Assembly (NCBI GenBank): GCA_960531495.1
Contig: CAUIJY010000075.1
Span: 2,314,539 to 2,378,538, forward strand
Source of the DNA: Zeus faber
Taxonomy: Eukaryota > Chordata > Actinopteri > Zeiformes > Zeidae
Length of the DNA: 64,000 bases
Direction: 5' to 3'
Under the pieces are notes generated by a model. That model searched no databases and had not been told where the DNA came from. It saw only the letters and a list, made by a program, of their open reading frames with translations. Within the stretch, counting starts at the first letter, position 1; every line of letters starts with the position of its first letter. Positions 31,455 to 45,600 of the stretch are shown one piece after another. The translations under genes were made by a program, and so were the position numbers.

Positions 31455-34400
31455 CATTCTTTCTTTCAATCGTTCTTTCATTCTTTCTTTCAATTTTTCA
31501 TTCTTTCTTTCAATCTTTCAATCTTTCAATCTTTCTTTCAATCTTTCTTTCTTTCAATCTTTCTTTCAATCTTTCTTTCAATCTTTCTTTCATTCTTTCC
31601 TTCAGTCTTTCAATCTTTCTTTCAATCTTTCTTTTTTTCAATCTTTCTTTCAATCTTTCTTTCATTCTTTCTTTCAATCTTTCTTTCAATCTTTCAATCT
31701 TTCTTTCAATATTTCTTTCAATCTTTCTTACTTTCAATCTTTCTTTCCTTAAATCTTTCTTTCAATCTTTCTTTCAAACTTTCAATCATTATTTCAATCT
31801 TTCAATCTTTCAATCTCTCTTTCAATCTTTCAATCTTTCTTTCAATATTTCTTTAAATCTTTCTTTCTTTAAATCTTTCTTTCAAACTTTCTTTCAAACA
31901 TTCAATCTTTCTTTCAATCTTTCAATCTTTCAATCTTTCTTTCATTCTTTCTTTCAGTCTTTCAACCTTTTTTTCAATCATTCTGTCAATCTTTCAATCT
32001 TTCTTTCATTCTTTCTTTCAATCTTTCAATCTTGCTTTCATTCTTTCTTACTTTCAATTTTTCTATCTTTCAATATTGGTTCCAATCGTTCAATCTTTCT
32101 TTCATTATTTCTTTCAATCTTTCTTTCTTTCAATCTTTCTTTCCAACTTTCTTTCAATCTTTCTTTCATTCTTTCTTTCAATATTTCTTTTTTCAATCTT
32201 TCTTCCAATCTTTCTTTCAATTGTTTAATCTTTCATTCTTTCTTTCAATCTTTCATTCTTTCTTTCAATCTTTCAATCTTTCAATCTCTCTTTTAATCTT
32301 TCTTTCATTTTTTCTTTCAGTCATTCAATCTTTCTTTCAATCTTTCTTTCAATCTTTCTTTCAAACTTTCATTCTTTCTTTCAATCTTTCTTTCAATCTT
32401 TCTTTCAATCTTTCTTTCTTTTTTCAATCTTTTTTTCAATCTTTTTTTTCATTCTTACTTTTAGTCTTTCAATCTTTCTTTAAATCTTTTTTTCTTTAAA
32501 TCTTTCTTTCTTCAATCTTTCTTTCAATCTTTCTTTCAATCTTTCTTTCAATCTTTCAATCATTCAATCTTTCTTTAATTCTTTCTTTCAATCTTTCAAT
32601 CTTTCAATTTTTCTTTCCATCTTTCTTACTTTCATTCTCTCTTTCTTTCAATATTTCTTTCAATCTTTCAATCTTTCTTTCATTCTTTCATTCTTTCTTT
32701 CAATCGTTCTTTCATTCTTTCTTTCAATCTTTCATTCTTTCTTTCAATCTTTCAATCTTTCAATCTTTCTTTCATTCTTTTTTTTCATTCTTACTTTTAG
32801 TCTTTCAATCTTTCTTTAAATCTTTCATTCTTTAAATCTTTCTTTCTTTCAATCATTCTTTTTTCAATCTTTCTTTCAATCTTTCAATCTTTCGATCCTT
32901 CAATCTTTCTTTAATTCTTTTATTCATTCTTTCTTTCAGTCTTTCAATCTTTCTTTAAATCTTTCTTTAAATCTTTCTTTTAATCTTTCAATCTTTCAAT
33001 TTTTCTTTCATTCTTTCTTTCAATCTTTTTTACTTTCAATCTTTCTTTCAATCTTTCTTACTTTCATTCTCTCTTTCTTTCAATATTCTTTCAATCTTTA
33101 AATCTTTCTTTAATTCTTTCATTCTTTCTTTCGCACTTTCAATCTTTCTTTCATTCTTTCTTTCAGTCTTTCAATCTTTATTTCATTCTTTCTTTCAATC
33201 GTTCTTTCATTCTTTCTTTCAATTTTTCATTCTTTCTTTCAATCTTTCAATCTTTCAATCTTTCTTTCAATCTTTCTTTCTTTCAATCTTTCTTTCAATC
33301 TTTCTTTCAATCTTTCTTTCATTCTTTCCTTCAGTCTTTCAATCTTTCTTTCAATCTTTCTTTTTTTCAATCTTTCTTTCAATCTTTCTTTCATTCTTTC
33401 TTTCAATCTTTCTTTCAATCTTTCAATCTTTCTTTCAATATTTCTTTCAATCTTTCTTACTTTCAATCTTTCTTTCCTTAAATCTTTCTTTCAATCTTTC
33501 TTTCAAACTTTCAATCATTATTTCAATCTTTCAATCTTTCAATCTCTCTTTCAATCTTTCAATCTTTCTTTCAATATTTCTTTAAATCTTTCTTTCTTTA
33601 AATCTTTCTTTCAAACTTTCTTTCAAACATTCAATCTTTCTTTCAATCTTTCAATCTTTCAATCTTTCTTTCATTCTTTCTTTCAGTCTTTCAACCTTTT
33701 TTTCAATCATTCTGTCAATCTTTCAATCTTTCTTTCATTCTTTCTTTCAATCTTTCAATCTTGCTTTCATTCTTTCTTACTTTCAATTTTTCTATCTTTC
33801 AATATTGGTTCCAATCGTTCAATCTTTCTTTCATTATTTCTTTCAATCTTTCTTTCTTTCAATCTTTCTTTCCAACTTTCTTTCAATCTTTCTTTCATTC
33901 TTTCTTTCAATATTTCTTTTTTCAATCTTTCTTCCAATCTTTCTTTCAATTGTTTAATCTTTCATTCTTTCTTTCAATCTTTCATTCTTTCTTTCAATCT
34001 TTCAATCTTTCAATCTCTCTTTTAATCTTTCTTTCATTTTTTCTTTCAGTCATTCAATCTTTCTTTCAATCTTTCTTTCAATCTTTCTTTCAAACTTTCA
34101 TTCTTTCTTTCAATCTTTCTTTCAATCTTTCTTTCAATCTTTCTTTCTTTTTTCAATCTTTCTTTCAATCTTTTTTTTCATTCTTACTTTTAGTCTTTCA
34201 ATCTTTCTTTAAATCTTTTTTTCTTTAAATCTTTCTTTCTTCAATCTTTCTTTCAATCTTTCTTTCAATCTTTCTTTCAATCTTTCAATCATTCAATCTT
34301 TCTTTAATTCTTTCTTTCAATCTTTCAATCTTTCAATTTTTCTTTCCATCTTTCTTACTTTCATTCTCTCTTTCTTTCAATATTTCTTTCAATCTTTCAA

Positions 34401-36655
34401 TCTTTCTTTCATTCTTTCATTCTTTCTTTCAATCGTTCTTTCATTCTTTCTTTCAATCTTTCATTCTTTCTTTCAATCTTTCAATCTTTCAATCTTTCTT
34501 TCATTCTTTTTTTTCATTCTTACTTTTAGTCTTTCAATCTTTCTTTAAATCTTTCATTCTTTAAATCTTTCTTTCTTTCAATCATTCTTTTTTCAATCTT
34601 TCTTTCAATCTTTCAATCTTTCGATCCTTCAATCTTTCTTTAATTCTTTTATTCATTCTTTCTTTCAGTCTTTCAATCTTTCTTTAAATCTTTCTTTAAA
34701 TCTTTCTTTTAATCTTTCAATCTTTCAATTTTTCTTTCATTCTTTCTTTCAATCTTTTTTACTTTCAATCTTTCTTTCAATCTTTCTTACTTTCATTCTC
34801 TCTTTCTTTCAATATTCTTTCAATCTTTAAATCTTTCTTTAATTCTTTCATTCTTTCTTTCGCACTTTCAATCTTTCTTTCATTCTTTCTTTCAGTCTTT
34901 CAATCTTTATTTCATTCTTTCTTTCAATCGTTCTTTCATTCTTTCTTTCAATTTTTCATTCTTTCTTTCAATCTTTCAATCTTTCAATCTTTCTTTCAAT
35001 CTTTCTTTCTTTCAATCTTTCTTTCAATCTTTCTTTCAATCTTTCTTTCATTCTTTCCTTCAGTCTTTCAATCTTTCTTTCAATCTTTCTTTTTTTCAAT
35101 CTTTCTTTCAATCTTTCTTTCATTCTTTCTTTCAATCTTTCTTTCAATCTTTCAATCTTTCTTTCAATATTTCTTTCAATCTTTCTTACTTTCAATCTTT
35201 CTTTCCTTAAATCTTTCTTTCAATCTTTCTTTCAAACTTTCAATCATTATTTCAATCTTTCAATCTTTCAATCTCTCTTTCAATCTTTCAATCTTTCTTT
35301 CAATATTTCTTTAAATCTTTCTTTCTTTAAATCTTTCTTTCAAACTTTCTTTCAAACATTCAATCTTTCTTTCAATCTTTCAATCTTTCAATCTTTCTTT
35401 CATTCTTTCTTTCAGTCTTTCAACCTTTTTTTCAATCATTCTGTCAATCTTTCAATCTTTCTTTCATTCTTTCTTTCAATCTTTCAATCTTGCTTTCATT
35501 CTTTCTTACTTTCAATTTTTCTATCTTTCAATATTGGTTCCAATCGTTCAATCTTTCTTTCATTATTTCTTTCAATCTTTCTTTCTTTCAATCTTTCTTT
35601 CCAACTTTCTTTCAATCTTTCTTTCATTCTTTCTTTCAATATTTCTTTTTTCAATCTTTCTTCCAATCTTTCTTTCAATTGTTTAATCTTTCATTCTTTC
35701 TTTCAATCTTTCATTCTTTCTTTCAATCTTTCAATCTTTCAATCTCTCTTTTAATCTTTCTTTCATTTTTTCTTTCAGTCATTCAATCTTTCTTTCAATC
35801 TTTCTTTCAATCTTTCTTTCAAACTTTCATTCTTTCTTTCAATCTTTCTTTCAATCTTTCTTTCAATCTTTCTTTCTTTTTTCAATCTTTCTTTCAATCT
35901 TTTTTTTCATTCTTACTTTTAGTCTTTCAATCTTTCTTTAAATCTTTTTTTCTTTAAATCTTTCTTTCTTCAATCTTTCTTTCAATCTTTCTTTCAATCT
36001 TTCTTTCAATCTTTCAATCATTCAATCTTTCTTTAATTCTTTCTTTCAATCTTTCAATCTTTCAATTTTTCTTTCCATCTTTCTTACTTTCATTCTCTCT
36101 TTCTTTCAATATTTCTTTCAATCTTTCAATCTTTCTTTCATTCTTTCATTCTTTCTTTCAATCGTTCTTTCATTCTTTCTTTCAATCTTTCATTCTTTCT
36201 TTCAATCTTTCAATCTTTCAATCTTTCTTTCATTCTTTTTTTTCATTCTTACTTTTAGTCTTTCAATCTTTCTTTAAATCTTTCATTCTTTAAATCTTTC
36301 TTTCTTTCAATCATTCTTTTTTCAATCTTTCTTTCAATCTTTCAATCTTTCGATCCTTCAATCTTTCTTTAATTCTTTTATTCATTCTTTCTTTCAGTCT
36401 TTCAATCTTTCTTTAAATCTTTCTTTAAATCTTTCTTTTAATCTTTCAATCTTTCAATTTTTCTTTCATTCTTTCTTTCAATCTTTTTTACTTTCAATCT
36501 TTCTTTCAATCTTTCTTACTTTCATTCTCTCTTTCTTTCAATATTCTTTCAATCTTTAAATCTTTCTTTAATTCTTTCATTCTTTCTTTCGCACTTTCAA
36601 TCTTTCTTTCATTCTTTCTTTCAGTCTTTCAATCTTTATTTCATTCTTTCTTTCA
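31455..36655. repeat. Three tandem copies of a 1,729-bp higher-order repeat
   Basis: Landmarks recur at exact 1,729-base offsets: TTGCTTTCATTCTTTCTTAC at about 32033, 33762 and 35491; the TTGGTTCCAATCG word at about 32077, 33806 and 35535; and the CGATCC word at about 32892, 34621 and 36350. Copies are nearly identical; one visible difference is TTTTTTTC versus TTTCTTTC near 32428 compared with its partners. The third copy diverges at about 36655. Borders are approximate. Confidence 0.9.
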
Positions 36656-39600
36656 ATCTTTCAATCTTTCAATCTTTCTTTCATTCTATCTTTCAATCTT
36701 TCAATCTTTCTTTCAATATTTTTTTCAGTCTTTCAATCTTTCTTTCATTCTTTCTTTCAATCTTTCAATCTTTCAATCTTTCTTTCATTCTATCTTTCAA
36801 TCTTTCAATCTTTCTTTCAATATTTTTTTCAGTCTTTAATACTTTCAATCTTTTTTTCTTTTAATCTTTCTTTCAATCTTTCACTCATTCTTTCCTTCAG
36901 TCTTTCAATCTTTCTTTCAATTTTTCTTTCAATCTTTCTTTCAAACTTTCAATCTTACTTTCAATCTTTCTTTCAATCGTTCTTATATTCTTTCTTTCAA
37001 TCTTTCATTCTTTCTTTCAATCTTTCAATCTTTCAATCTTTCTTTCATTCTATCTTTCAGTCTTTAAATCTTTCTTTCAATATTTTTTTCAGTCTTTAAT
37101 ACTTTCAATCTTTTTTTCGTTTAATCTTTCTTTCAATCTTTCACTCATTCTTTCCTTCAGTCTTTCCATCTTTCTTTCAATTTTTCTTTCAATCTTTCTT
37201 TCAAACTTTCAATCTTACTTTCAATCTTTCTTTCAATCGTTCTTATATTCTTTCTTTCAATCTTTCATTCTTTCTTTCAATCTTTCAATCATTCTTTCTT
37301 TCATTCTTTCTTTCAGTCTTTCAACCTTTCTTAAAATCTTTCTTTCAATCTTTCTTTCAAGCTTTCTTTCATTCATTCTTTCAGTCTTTCAAACATTCAA
37401 TTTTTCCTTCATTCCTTCTTTCAATCTTTATTACTTTCAATCTTTCTTTCAATCTTTCAATCTTTCTTTCATTCTTTCATTCTTTCTTTCAATCGTTCTT
37501 TCAATCTTTCCTTCAATCTTTCAATCTTTCTTTCAATCTTTCTTTCAACTTTTCTTTCTTTTTTCAATCTTACTTTCAATCTTTTTTTTCATTCCTTCTT
37601 TTAGTCTTTCAATCTTTCTTTAAATCTTTTTTTCTTTAAATCTTTCTTTCTTCAATCTTTCTTTCAATCTTTCTTTCAATCTTTCAATCATTCAATCTTT
37701 CTTTAATTCTTTCTTTCAATCTTTCAATCTTTCAATTTTTCTTTCCATCTTTCTTACTTTCATTCTCTCTTTCTTTCAATATTTCTTTCAATCTTTCAAT
37801 CTTTCTTTCATTCTTTCATTCTTTCTTTCAATCGTTCTTTCATTCTTTCTTTCAATCTTTCATTCTTTCTTTCAATCTTTCAATCTTTCAATCTTTCTTT
37901 CATTCTTTTTTTTCATTCTTACTTTCATTCTTTAAATCTTTCTTTCTTTCAATCATTCTTTTTTCAATCTTTCTTTCAATCTTTCAATCTTTCGATCTTT
38001 CAATCTTTCTTTAATTCTTTTATTCATTCTTTCTTTCAGTCTTTCAATCTTTCTTTAAATCTTTCTTTAAATCTTTCTTTCAATCTTTCAATCTTTCAAT
38101 TTTTCTTTCATTCTTTCTTTCAATCTTTTTTACTTTCAATCTTTCTTTCAATCTTTCTTACTTTCATTCTCTCTTTCTTTCAATATTCTTTCAATCTTTC
38201 AATCTTTCTTTCATTCTTTCATTCTTTCTTTCAATCGTTCTTTTATTCTTTCTTTCAATCTTTCATTCTTTCTTTCAATCTTTCAATCTTTCAATCTTTC
38301 TTTCATTCTTTCTTTCAATCTTTCTTTCAAGCTTTCTTTCAATCGTTCTTACTTTCAATCTTTCTTTCTTTCTTTCAGTATTTCTTTCAATCTTTCAATC
38401 TTTCTTTCATTCTTTCTTTCAATCTTTCAATCTTTCAATTTTTCTTTCAATCTTTCTTACTTTCATTCTCTCTTTCTTTCAATATTTCTTTCAGTCTTTC
38501 AATCTTTCTTTCATTCTTTCATTCTTTCTTTCAATCTTTCATTCTTTCTTTCAATCTTTCAATCTTTCAATCTTGCTTTCATTCTTTTTTTTCATTCTTA
38601 CTTTTAGTCTTTCAATCTTTCTTTAAATCTTTCATTCTTTAAATCTTTCTTTCTTTCAATCATTCTTTTTTCAATCTTTCTTTCAATCTTTCAATCTTTC
38701 AATCTTTCAATCTTTCTTTAATTCTTTTATTCATTCTTTCTTCCAGTCTTTCAATCTTTCTTTCAATCTTTCTTTAAATCTTTCTTTCAATCTTTCAATC
38801 TTTCAATTTTTCCTTCATTCTTTCTTTCAATCTTTTTTACTTTCAATCTTTCTTTCAATCTTTCTTACTTTCATTCTCTCTTTCATTCAATATTCTTTCA
38901 ATCTTTCAATCTTTCAATCTTTCTTTCATTCTATCTTTAATACTTTCAATCTTTTTTTCTTTTAATCTTTCTTTCAATCTTTCACTCATTCTTTCCTTCA
39001 GTCTTTCAATCTTTCTTTCAATTTTTCTTTCAATCTTTCTTTCAAACTTTCAATCTTACTTTCAATCTTTCTTTCAATCGTTCTTATATTCTTTCTTTCA
39101 ATCTTTCATTCTTTCTTTCAATCTTTCAATCATTCTTTCTTTCATTCTTTCTTTCAGTCTTTCAACCTTTCTTAAAATCTTTCTTTCAATCTTTCTTTCA
39201 AGCTTTCTTTCATTCATTCTTTCAGTCTTTCAAACATTCAACTTTTCCTTCATTCCTTCTTTCAATCTTTATTACTTTCATTCTTTCTTTCAATCTTTCA
39301 TTCTTTCTTTCAATATTTCTTTCAATCTTTCTTTAATTCTTTCATTCTTTCTTTCGCACTTTCAATCTTTCTTTCATTCTTTCTTTCAGTCTTTCAATCT
39401 TTCTTTCATTCTTTCTTTCAATCTTTCAATCTTTCAATCTTTCTTTCATTCTATCTTTCAATCTTTCAATCTTTCTTTCAATATTTTTTTCAGTCTTTCA
39501 ATCTTTCTTTCATTCTTTCTTTCAATCTTTCAATCTTTCAATCTTTCTTTCATTCTATCTTTCAGTCTTTAAATCTTTCTTTCAATCTTTTTTTCAGTCT

Positions 39601-42600
39601 TTAATACTTTCAATCTTTTTTTCTTTTAATCTTTCTTTCAATCTTTCACTCATTCTTTCCTTCAGTCTTTCAATCTTTCTTTCAATTTTTCTTTCAATCT
39701 TTCTTTCAAACTTTCAATCTTACTTTCAATCTTTCTTTCAATCGTTCTTATATTCTTTCTTTCAATCTTTCATTCTTTCTTTCAATCTTTCAATCATTCT
39801 TTCTTTCATTCTTTCTTTCAGTCTTTCAACCTTTCTTAAAATCTTTCTTTCAATCTTTCATTCATTCTTTCAGTCTTTCAAACATTCAATTTTTCCTTCA
39901 TTCCTTCTTTCAATCTTTATTACTTTCAATCTTTCTTTCAATCTTTCAATCTTTCTTTCATTCTTTCATTCTTTCTTTCAATCGTTCTTTCAATCTTTCC
40001 TTCAATCTTTCAATCTTTCTTTCATACTTTCATTCTTTCTTTCAATCTTTCTTTCTTTCTTTCAATCTTTCTTTCATTCTTTCATTCTTTCTTTCAACCT
40101 TTCAATCTTTCTTTCATTCTTTTTTTTAGTCTTTCAATCTTTCTTTAAATCTTTCTTTCAATCTTTCTTTCATTCTTTCTTTCAATCTTTTTTACTTTCA
40201 ATCTTTCTTTCAATCTTTCTTACTTTCATTCTCTCTTTCTTTCAATATTCTTTCAATCTTTCAATCTTTCTTTCATTCTTTCATTCTTTCTTTCAATCGT
40301 TCTTTTATTCTTTCTTTCAATCTTTCATTCTTTCTTTCAATCTTTCAATCTTTCAATCTTTCTTTCATTCTTTCTTTCAATCTTTCTTTCAAGCTTTCTT
40401 TCAATCGTTCTTACTTTCAATCTTTCTTTCTTTCTTTCAGTATTTCTTTCAATCTTTCAATCTTTCTTTCATTCTTTCTTTCAATCTTTCAATCTTTCAA
40501 TTTTTCTTTCAATCTTTCTTACTTTCATTCTCTCTTTCTTTCAATATTTCTTTCAGTCTTTCAATCTTTCTTTCATTCTTTCATTCTTTCTTTCAATCTT
40601 TCATTCTTTCTTTCAATCTTTCAATCTTTCAATCTTGCTTTCATTCTTTTTTTTCATTCTTACTTTTAGTCTTTCAATCTTTCTTTAAATCTTTCATTCT
40701 TTAAATCTTTCTTTCTTTCAATCATTCTTTTTTCAATCTTTCTTTCAATCTTTCAATCTTTCAATCTTTCAATCTTTCTTTAATTCTTTTATTCATTCTT
40801 TCTTCCAGTCTTTCAATCTTTCTTTCAATCTTTCTTTAAATCTTTCTTTCAATCTTTCAATCTTTCAATTTTTCTTTCATTCTTTCTTTCAATCTTTTTT
40901 ACTTTCAATCTTTCTTTCAATCTTTCTTACTTTCATTCTCTCTTTCTTTCAATATTCTTTCAATCTTTCAATCTTTCTTTCATTCTTTCATTCTTTCTTT
41001 CAATCGTTCTTTTATTCTTTCTTTCAATCTTTCATTCTTTATTTCAATCTTTCAATCTTTCAATCTTTCTTTCATTCCTTCTTTCAATCTTTCTTTCAAG
41101 CTTTCTTTCAATCGTTCTTACTTTCAATCTTTCTTTCTTTCTTTCAGTATTTCTTTCAATCTTTCAATCTTTCTTTCATTCTTTCATTCTTTCTCTCAAT
41201 CTTTCTTTCTTTCAATCTTTCAATCTTTCTTTCATTCATTCTTTCAGTCTTTCAAACTTTCAATTTTTCCTTCATTCCTTCTTTCAATCTTTATCACTTT
41301 CAATCTTTCTTTCAATCTTTCTTTCGTTCTTTCATTCTTTCTTTCAATCGTTCTTTCAATCTTTCCTTCAATCTTTCAATCTTTCTTTCATTCTTTCTTT
41401 CAATCTTTCAATCTTTCAATTTTTCTTTCAATCTTTCTTACTTTCATTCTCTCTTTCTTTCAATATTTCTTTCAGTCTTTCAATCTTTCTTTCATTCTTT
41501 CATTCTTTCTTTCAATCTTTCATTCTTTCTTTCAATCTTTCAATCTTTCAATCTTGCTTTCATTCTTTTTTTTCATTCTTACTTTTAGTCTTTCAATCTT
41601 TCTTTAAATCTTTCATTCTTTAAATCTTTCTTTCTTTCAATCATTCTTTTTTCAATCTTTCTTTCAATCTTTCAATCTTTCAATCTTTCAATCTTTCTTT
41701 AATTCTTTTATTCATTCTTTCTTCCAGTCTTTCAATCTTTCTTTCAATCTTTCTTTAAATCTTTCTTTCAATCTTTCAATCTTTCAATTTTTCTTTCATT
41801 CTTTCTTTCAATCTTTTTTACTTTCAATCTTTCTTTCAATCTTTCTTACTTTCATTCTCTCTTTCATTCAATATTCTTTCAATCTTTCAATCTTTCAATC
41901 TTTCTTTCATTCTATCTTTAATACTTTCAATCTTTTTTTCTTTTAATCTTTCTTTCAATCTTTCACTCATTCTTTCCTTCAGTCTTTCAATCTTTCTTTC
42001 AATTTTTCTTTCAATCTTTCTTTCAAACTTTCAATCTTACTTTCAATCTTTCTTTCAATCGTTCTTATATTCTTTCTTTCAATCTTTCATTCTTTCTTTC
42101 AATCTTTCAATCATTCTTTCTTTCATTCTTTCTTTCAGTCTTTCAACCTTTCTTAAAATCTTTCTTTCAATCTTTCTTTCAAGCTTTCTTTCATTCATTC
42201 TTTCAGTCTTTCAAACATTCAACTTTTCCTTCATTCCTTCTTTCAATCTTTATTACTTTCATTCTTTCTTTCAATCTTTCATTCTTTCTTTCAATATTTC
42301 TTTCAATCTTTCTTTAATTCTTTCATTCTTTCTTTCGCACTTTCAATCTTTCTTTCATTCTTTCTTTCAGTCTTTCAATCTTTCTTTCATTCTTTCTTTC
42401 AATCTTTCAATCTTTCAATCTTTCTTTCATTCTATCTTTCAATCTTTCAATCTTTCTTTCAATATTTTTTTCAGTCTTTCAATCTTTCTTTCATTCTTTC
42501 TTTCAATCTTTCAATCTTTCAATCTTTCTTTCATTCTATCTTTCAGTCTTTAAATCTTTCTTTCAATATTTTTTTCAGTCTTTAATACTTTCAATCTTTT

Positions 42601-45600
42601 TTTCTTTTAATCTTTCTTTCAATCTTTCACTCATTCTTTCCTTCAGTCTTTCAATCTTTCTTTCAATTTTTCTTTCAATCTTTCTTTCAAACTTTCAATC
42701 TTACTTTCAATCTTTCTTTCAATCGTTCTTATATTCTTTCTTTCAATCTTTCATTCTTTCTTTCAATCTTTCAATCATTCTTTCTTTCATTCTTTCTTTC
42801 AGTCTTTCAACCTTTCTTAAAATCTTTCTTTCAATCTTTCATTCATTCTTTCAGTCTTTCAAACATTCAATTTTTCCTTCATTCCTTCTTTCAATCTTTA
42901 TTACTTTCAATCTTTCTTTCAATCTTTCAATCTTTCTTTCATTCTTTCATTCTTTCTTTCAATCGTTCTTTCAATCTTTCCTTCAATCTTTCAATCTTTC
43001 TTTCATACTTTCATTCTTTCTTCCAATCTTTCTTTCAATCTTTCAATCTTTCATTCATTCTTTCATTTTTCTTTCAACCTTTCAATCTTTCTTTCATTCT
43101 TTTTTTTAGTCTTTCAATCTTTCTTTAAATCTTTCTTTCAATCTTTCTTTACAACTTTCAATCTTTCAATCTTTCTTTCATTCTATCTTTCAACCTTTCT
43201 TTCAATCTTTCTTTAATTCTTTAATTCAGTCTTAAAATCTTTCTTTCAATCTTTCTTTCTTTAAATATTTTGATCTCTCAAACATTCTTTCTTTTTATCA
43301 GTCTTTTTTTGTTTCTTTCATTCATTCTTTCAATTTTTCTTACTTTCAATCTTTCTTTTTTTCAATATTTCTTTCAATCTTTTAATCTTTCATTCATTCT
43401 TTCATTCTTTCTTTCAATCTTTCATTCTTTCTTTCAATCTTTCAATCTTTCAATCTCTCTTTTAATCTTTCTTTCATTTTTTCTTTCAGTCTTTCAATCT
43501 TTCTTTCAATCTTTCTTTCAATCTTTCTTTCAAACTTTCATTCTTTCTTTCAATCTTTCTTTCAATCTTTCTTTCAATCTTTCTTTCAATCTTTTTTTTC
43601 ATTCTTACTTTTAGTCTTTCAATCTTTCTTTAAATCTTTTTTTCTTTCAATCTTTCAATCATTCAATCTTTCTTTAATTCTTTCTTTCAATCTTTCAATC
43701 TTTCAATTTTTCTTTCCATCTTTCTTACTTTCATTCTCTCTTTCTTTCAATATTTCCTTCAATCTTTCAATCTTTCTTTCATTCTTTCATTCTTTCTTTC
43801 AATCGTTCTTTCATTCTTTCTTTCAATCTTTCATTCTTTCTTTCAATCTTTCAATCTTTCAATCTTTCTTTCATTCTTTTTTTCATTCTTACTTTCATTC
43901 TTTAAATCTTTCTTTCTTTCAATCATTCTTTTTTCAATCTTTCTTTCAATCTTTCAATATTTCGATCTTTCAATCTTTCTTTAATTCTTTTATTCATTCT
44001 TTCTTTCAGTCTTTCAATCTTTCTTTAAATCTTTCTTTAAATCTTTCTTTCAATCTTTCAATCTTTCAATTTTTCTTTCATTTTTTCTTTCAATCTTTTT
44101 TACTTTCAATCTTTCTTTCAATCTTTCTTACTTTCATTCTCTCTTTCTTTCAATATTCTTTCAATCTTTCAATCTTTCTTTCATTCTTTCATTCTTTCTT
44201 TCAATCGTTCTTTTATTCTTTCTTTCAATCTTTCATTCTTTCTTTCAATCTTTCAATCTTTCAATCTTTCTTTCATTCTTTCTTTCAATCTTTCTTTCAA
44301 GCTTTCTTTCAATCGTTCTTACTTTCAATCTTTCTTTCTTTCTTTCAGTATTTCTTTCAATCTTTCAATCTTTCTTTCATTCTTTCTTTCAATCTTTCAA
44401 TCTTTCAATTTTTCTTTCAATCTTTCTTACTTTCATTCTCTCTTTCTTTCAATATTTCTTTCAGTCTTTCAATCTTTCTTTCATTCTTTCATTCTTTCTT
44501 TCAATCTTTCATTCTTTCTTTCAATCTTTCAATCTTTCAATCTTGCTTTCATTCTTTTTTTTCATTCTTACTTTTAGTCTTTCAATCTTTCTTTAAATCT
44601 TTCATTCTTTAAATCTTTCTTTCTTTCAATCATTCTTTTTTCAATCTTTCTTTCAATCTTTCAATCTTTCAATCTTTCAATCTTTCTTTTATTCTTTTAT
44701 TCATTCTTTCTTCCAGTCTTTCAATCTTTCTTTCAATCTTTCTTTAAATCTTTCTTTCAATCTTTCAATCTTTCAATTTTTCTTTCATTCTTTCTTTCAA
44801 TCTTTTTTACTTTCAATCTTTCTTTCAATCTTTCTTACTTTCATTCTCTCTTTCATTCAATATTCTTTCAATCTTTCAATCTTTCTTTCATTCTTTCATT
44901 CTTTCTTTCAATCGTTCTTTTATTCTTTCTTTCAATCTTTCATTCTTTATTTCAATCTTTCAATCTTTCAATCTTTCTTTCATTCCTTCTTTCAATCTTT
45001 CTTTCAAGCTTTCTTTCAATCGTTCTTACTTTCAATCTTTCTTTCTTTCTTTCAGTATTTCTTTCAATCTTTCAATCTTTCTTTCATTCTTTCATTCTTT
45101 CTCTCAATCTTTCTTTCTTTCAATCTTTCAATCTTTCTTTCATTCATTCTTTCAGTCTTTCAAACTTTCAATTTTTCCTTCATTCCTTCTTTCAATCTTT
45201 ATTACTTTCAATCTTTCTTTCAATCTTTCTTTCGTTCTTTCATTCTTTCTTTCAATCGTTCTTTCAATCTTTCCTTCAATCTTTCAATCTTTCTTTCATA
45301 CTTTCATTCTTTCTTTCAATCTTTCTTTCTTTCTTTCAATCTTTCTTTCATTCTTTCATTCTTTCTTTCAACCTTTCAATCTTTCTTTCATTCTTTTTTT
45401 TAGTCTTTCAATCTTTCTTTAAATCTTTCTTTCAATCTTTCTTTCATTCTTTCTTTCAATCTTTTTTACTTTCAATCTTTCTTTCAATCTTTCTTACTTT
45501 CATTCTCTCTTTCTTTCAATATTCTTTCAATCTTTCAATCTTTCTTTCATTCTTTCATTCTTTCTTTCAATCGTTCTTTTATTCTTTCTTTCAATCTTTC

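Noticed and set aside
31510..31737. Lys/Arg/Glu-rich minus-strand frames (also 33239 and 34968)
   Set aside because: Reverse-strand reading of the same repeat. The exact recurrence is due to the 1,729-bp duplication and not to selection.
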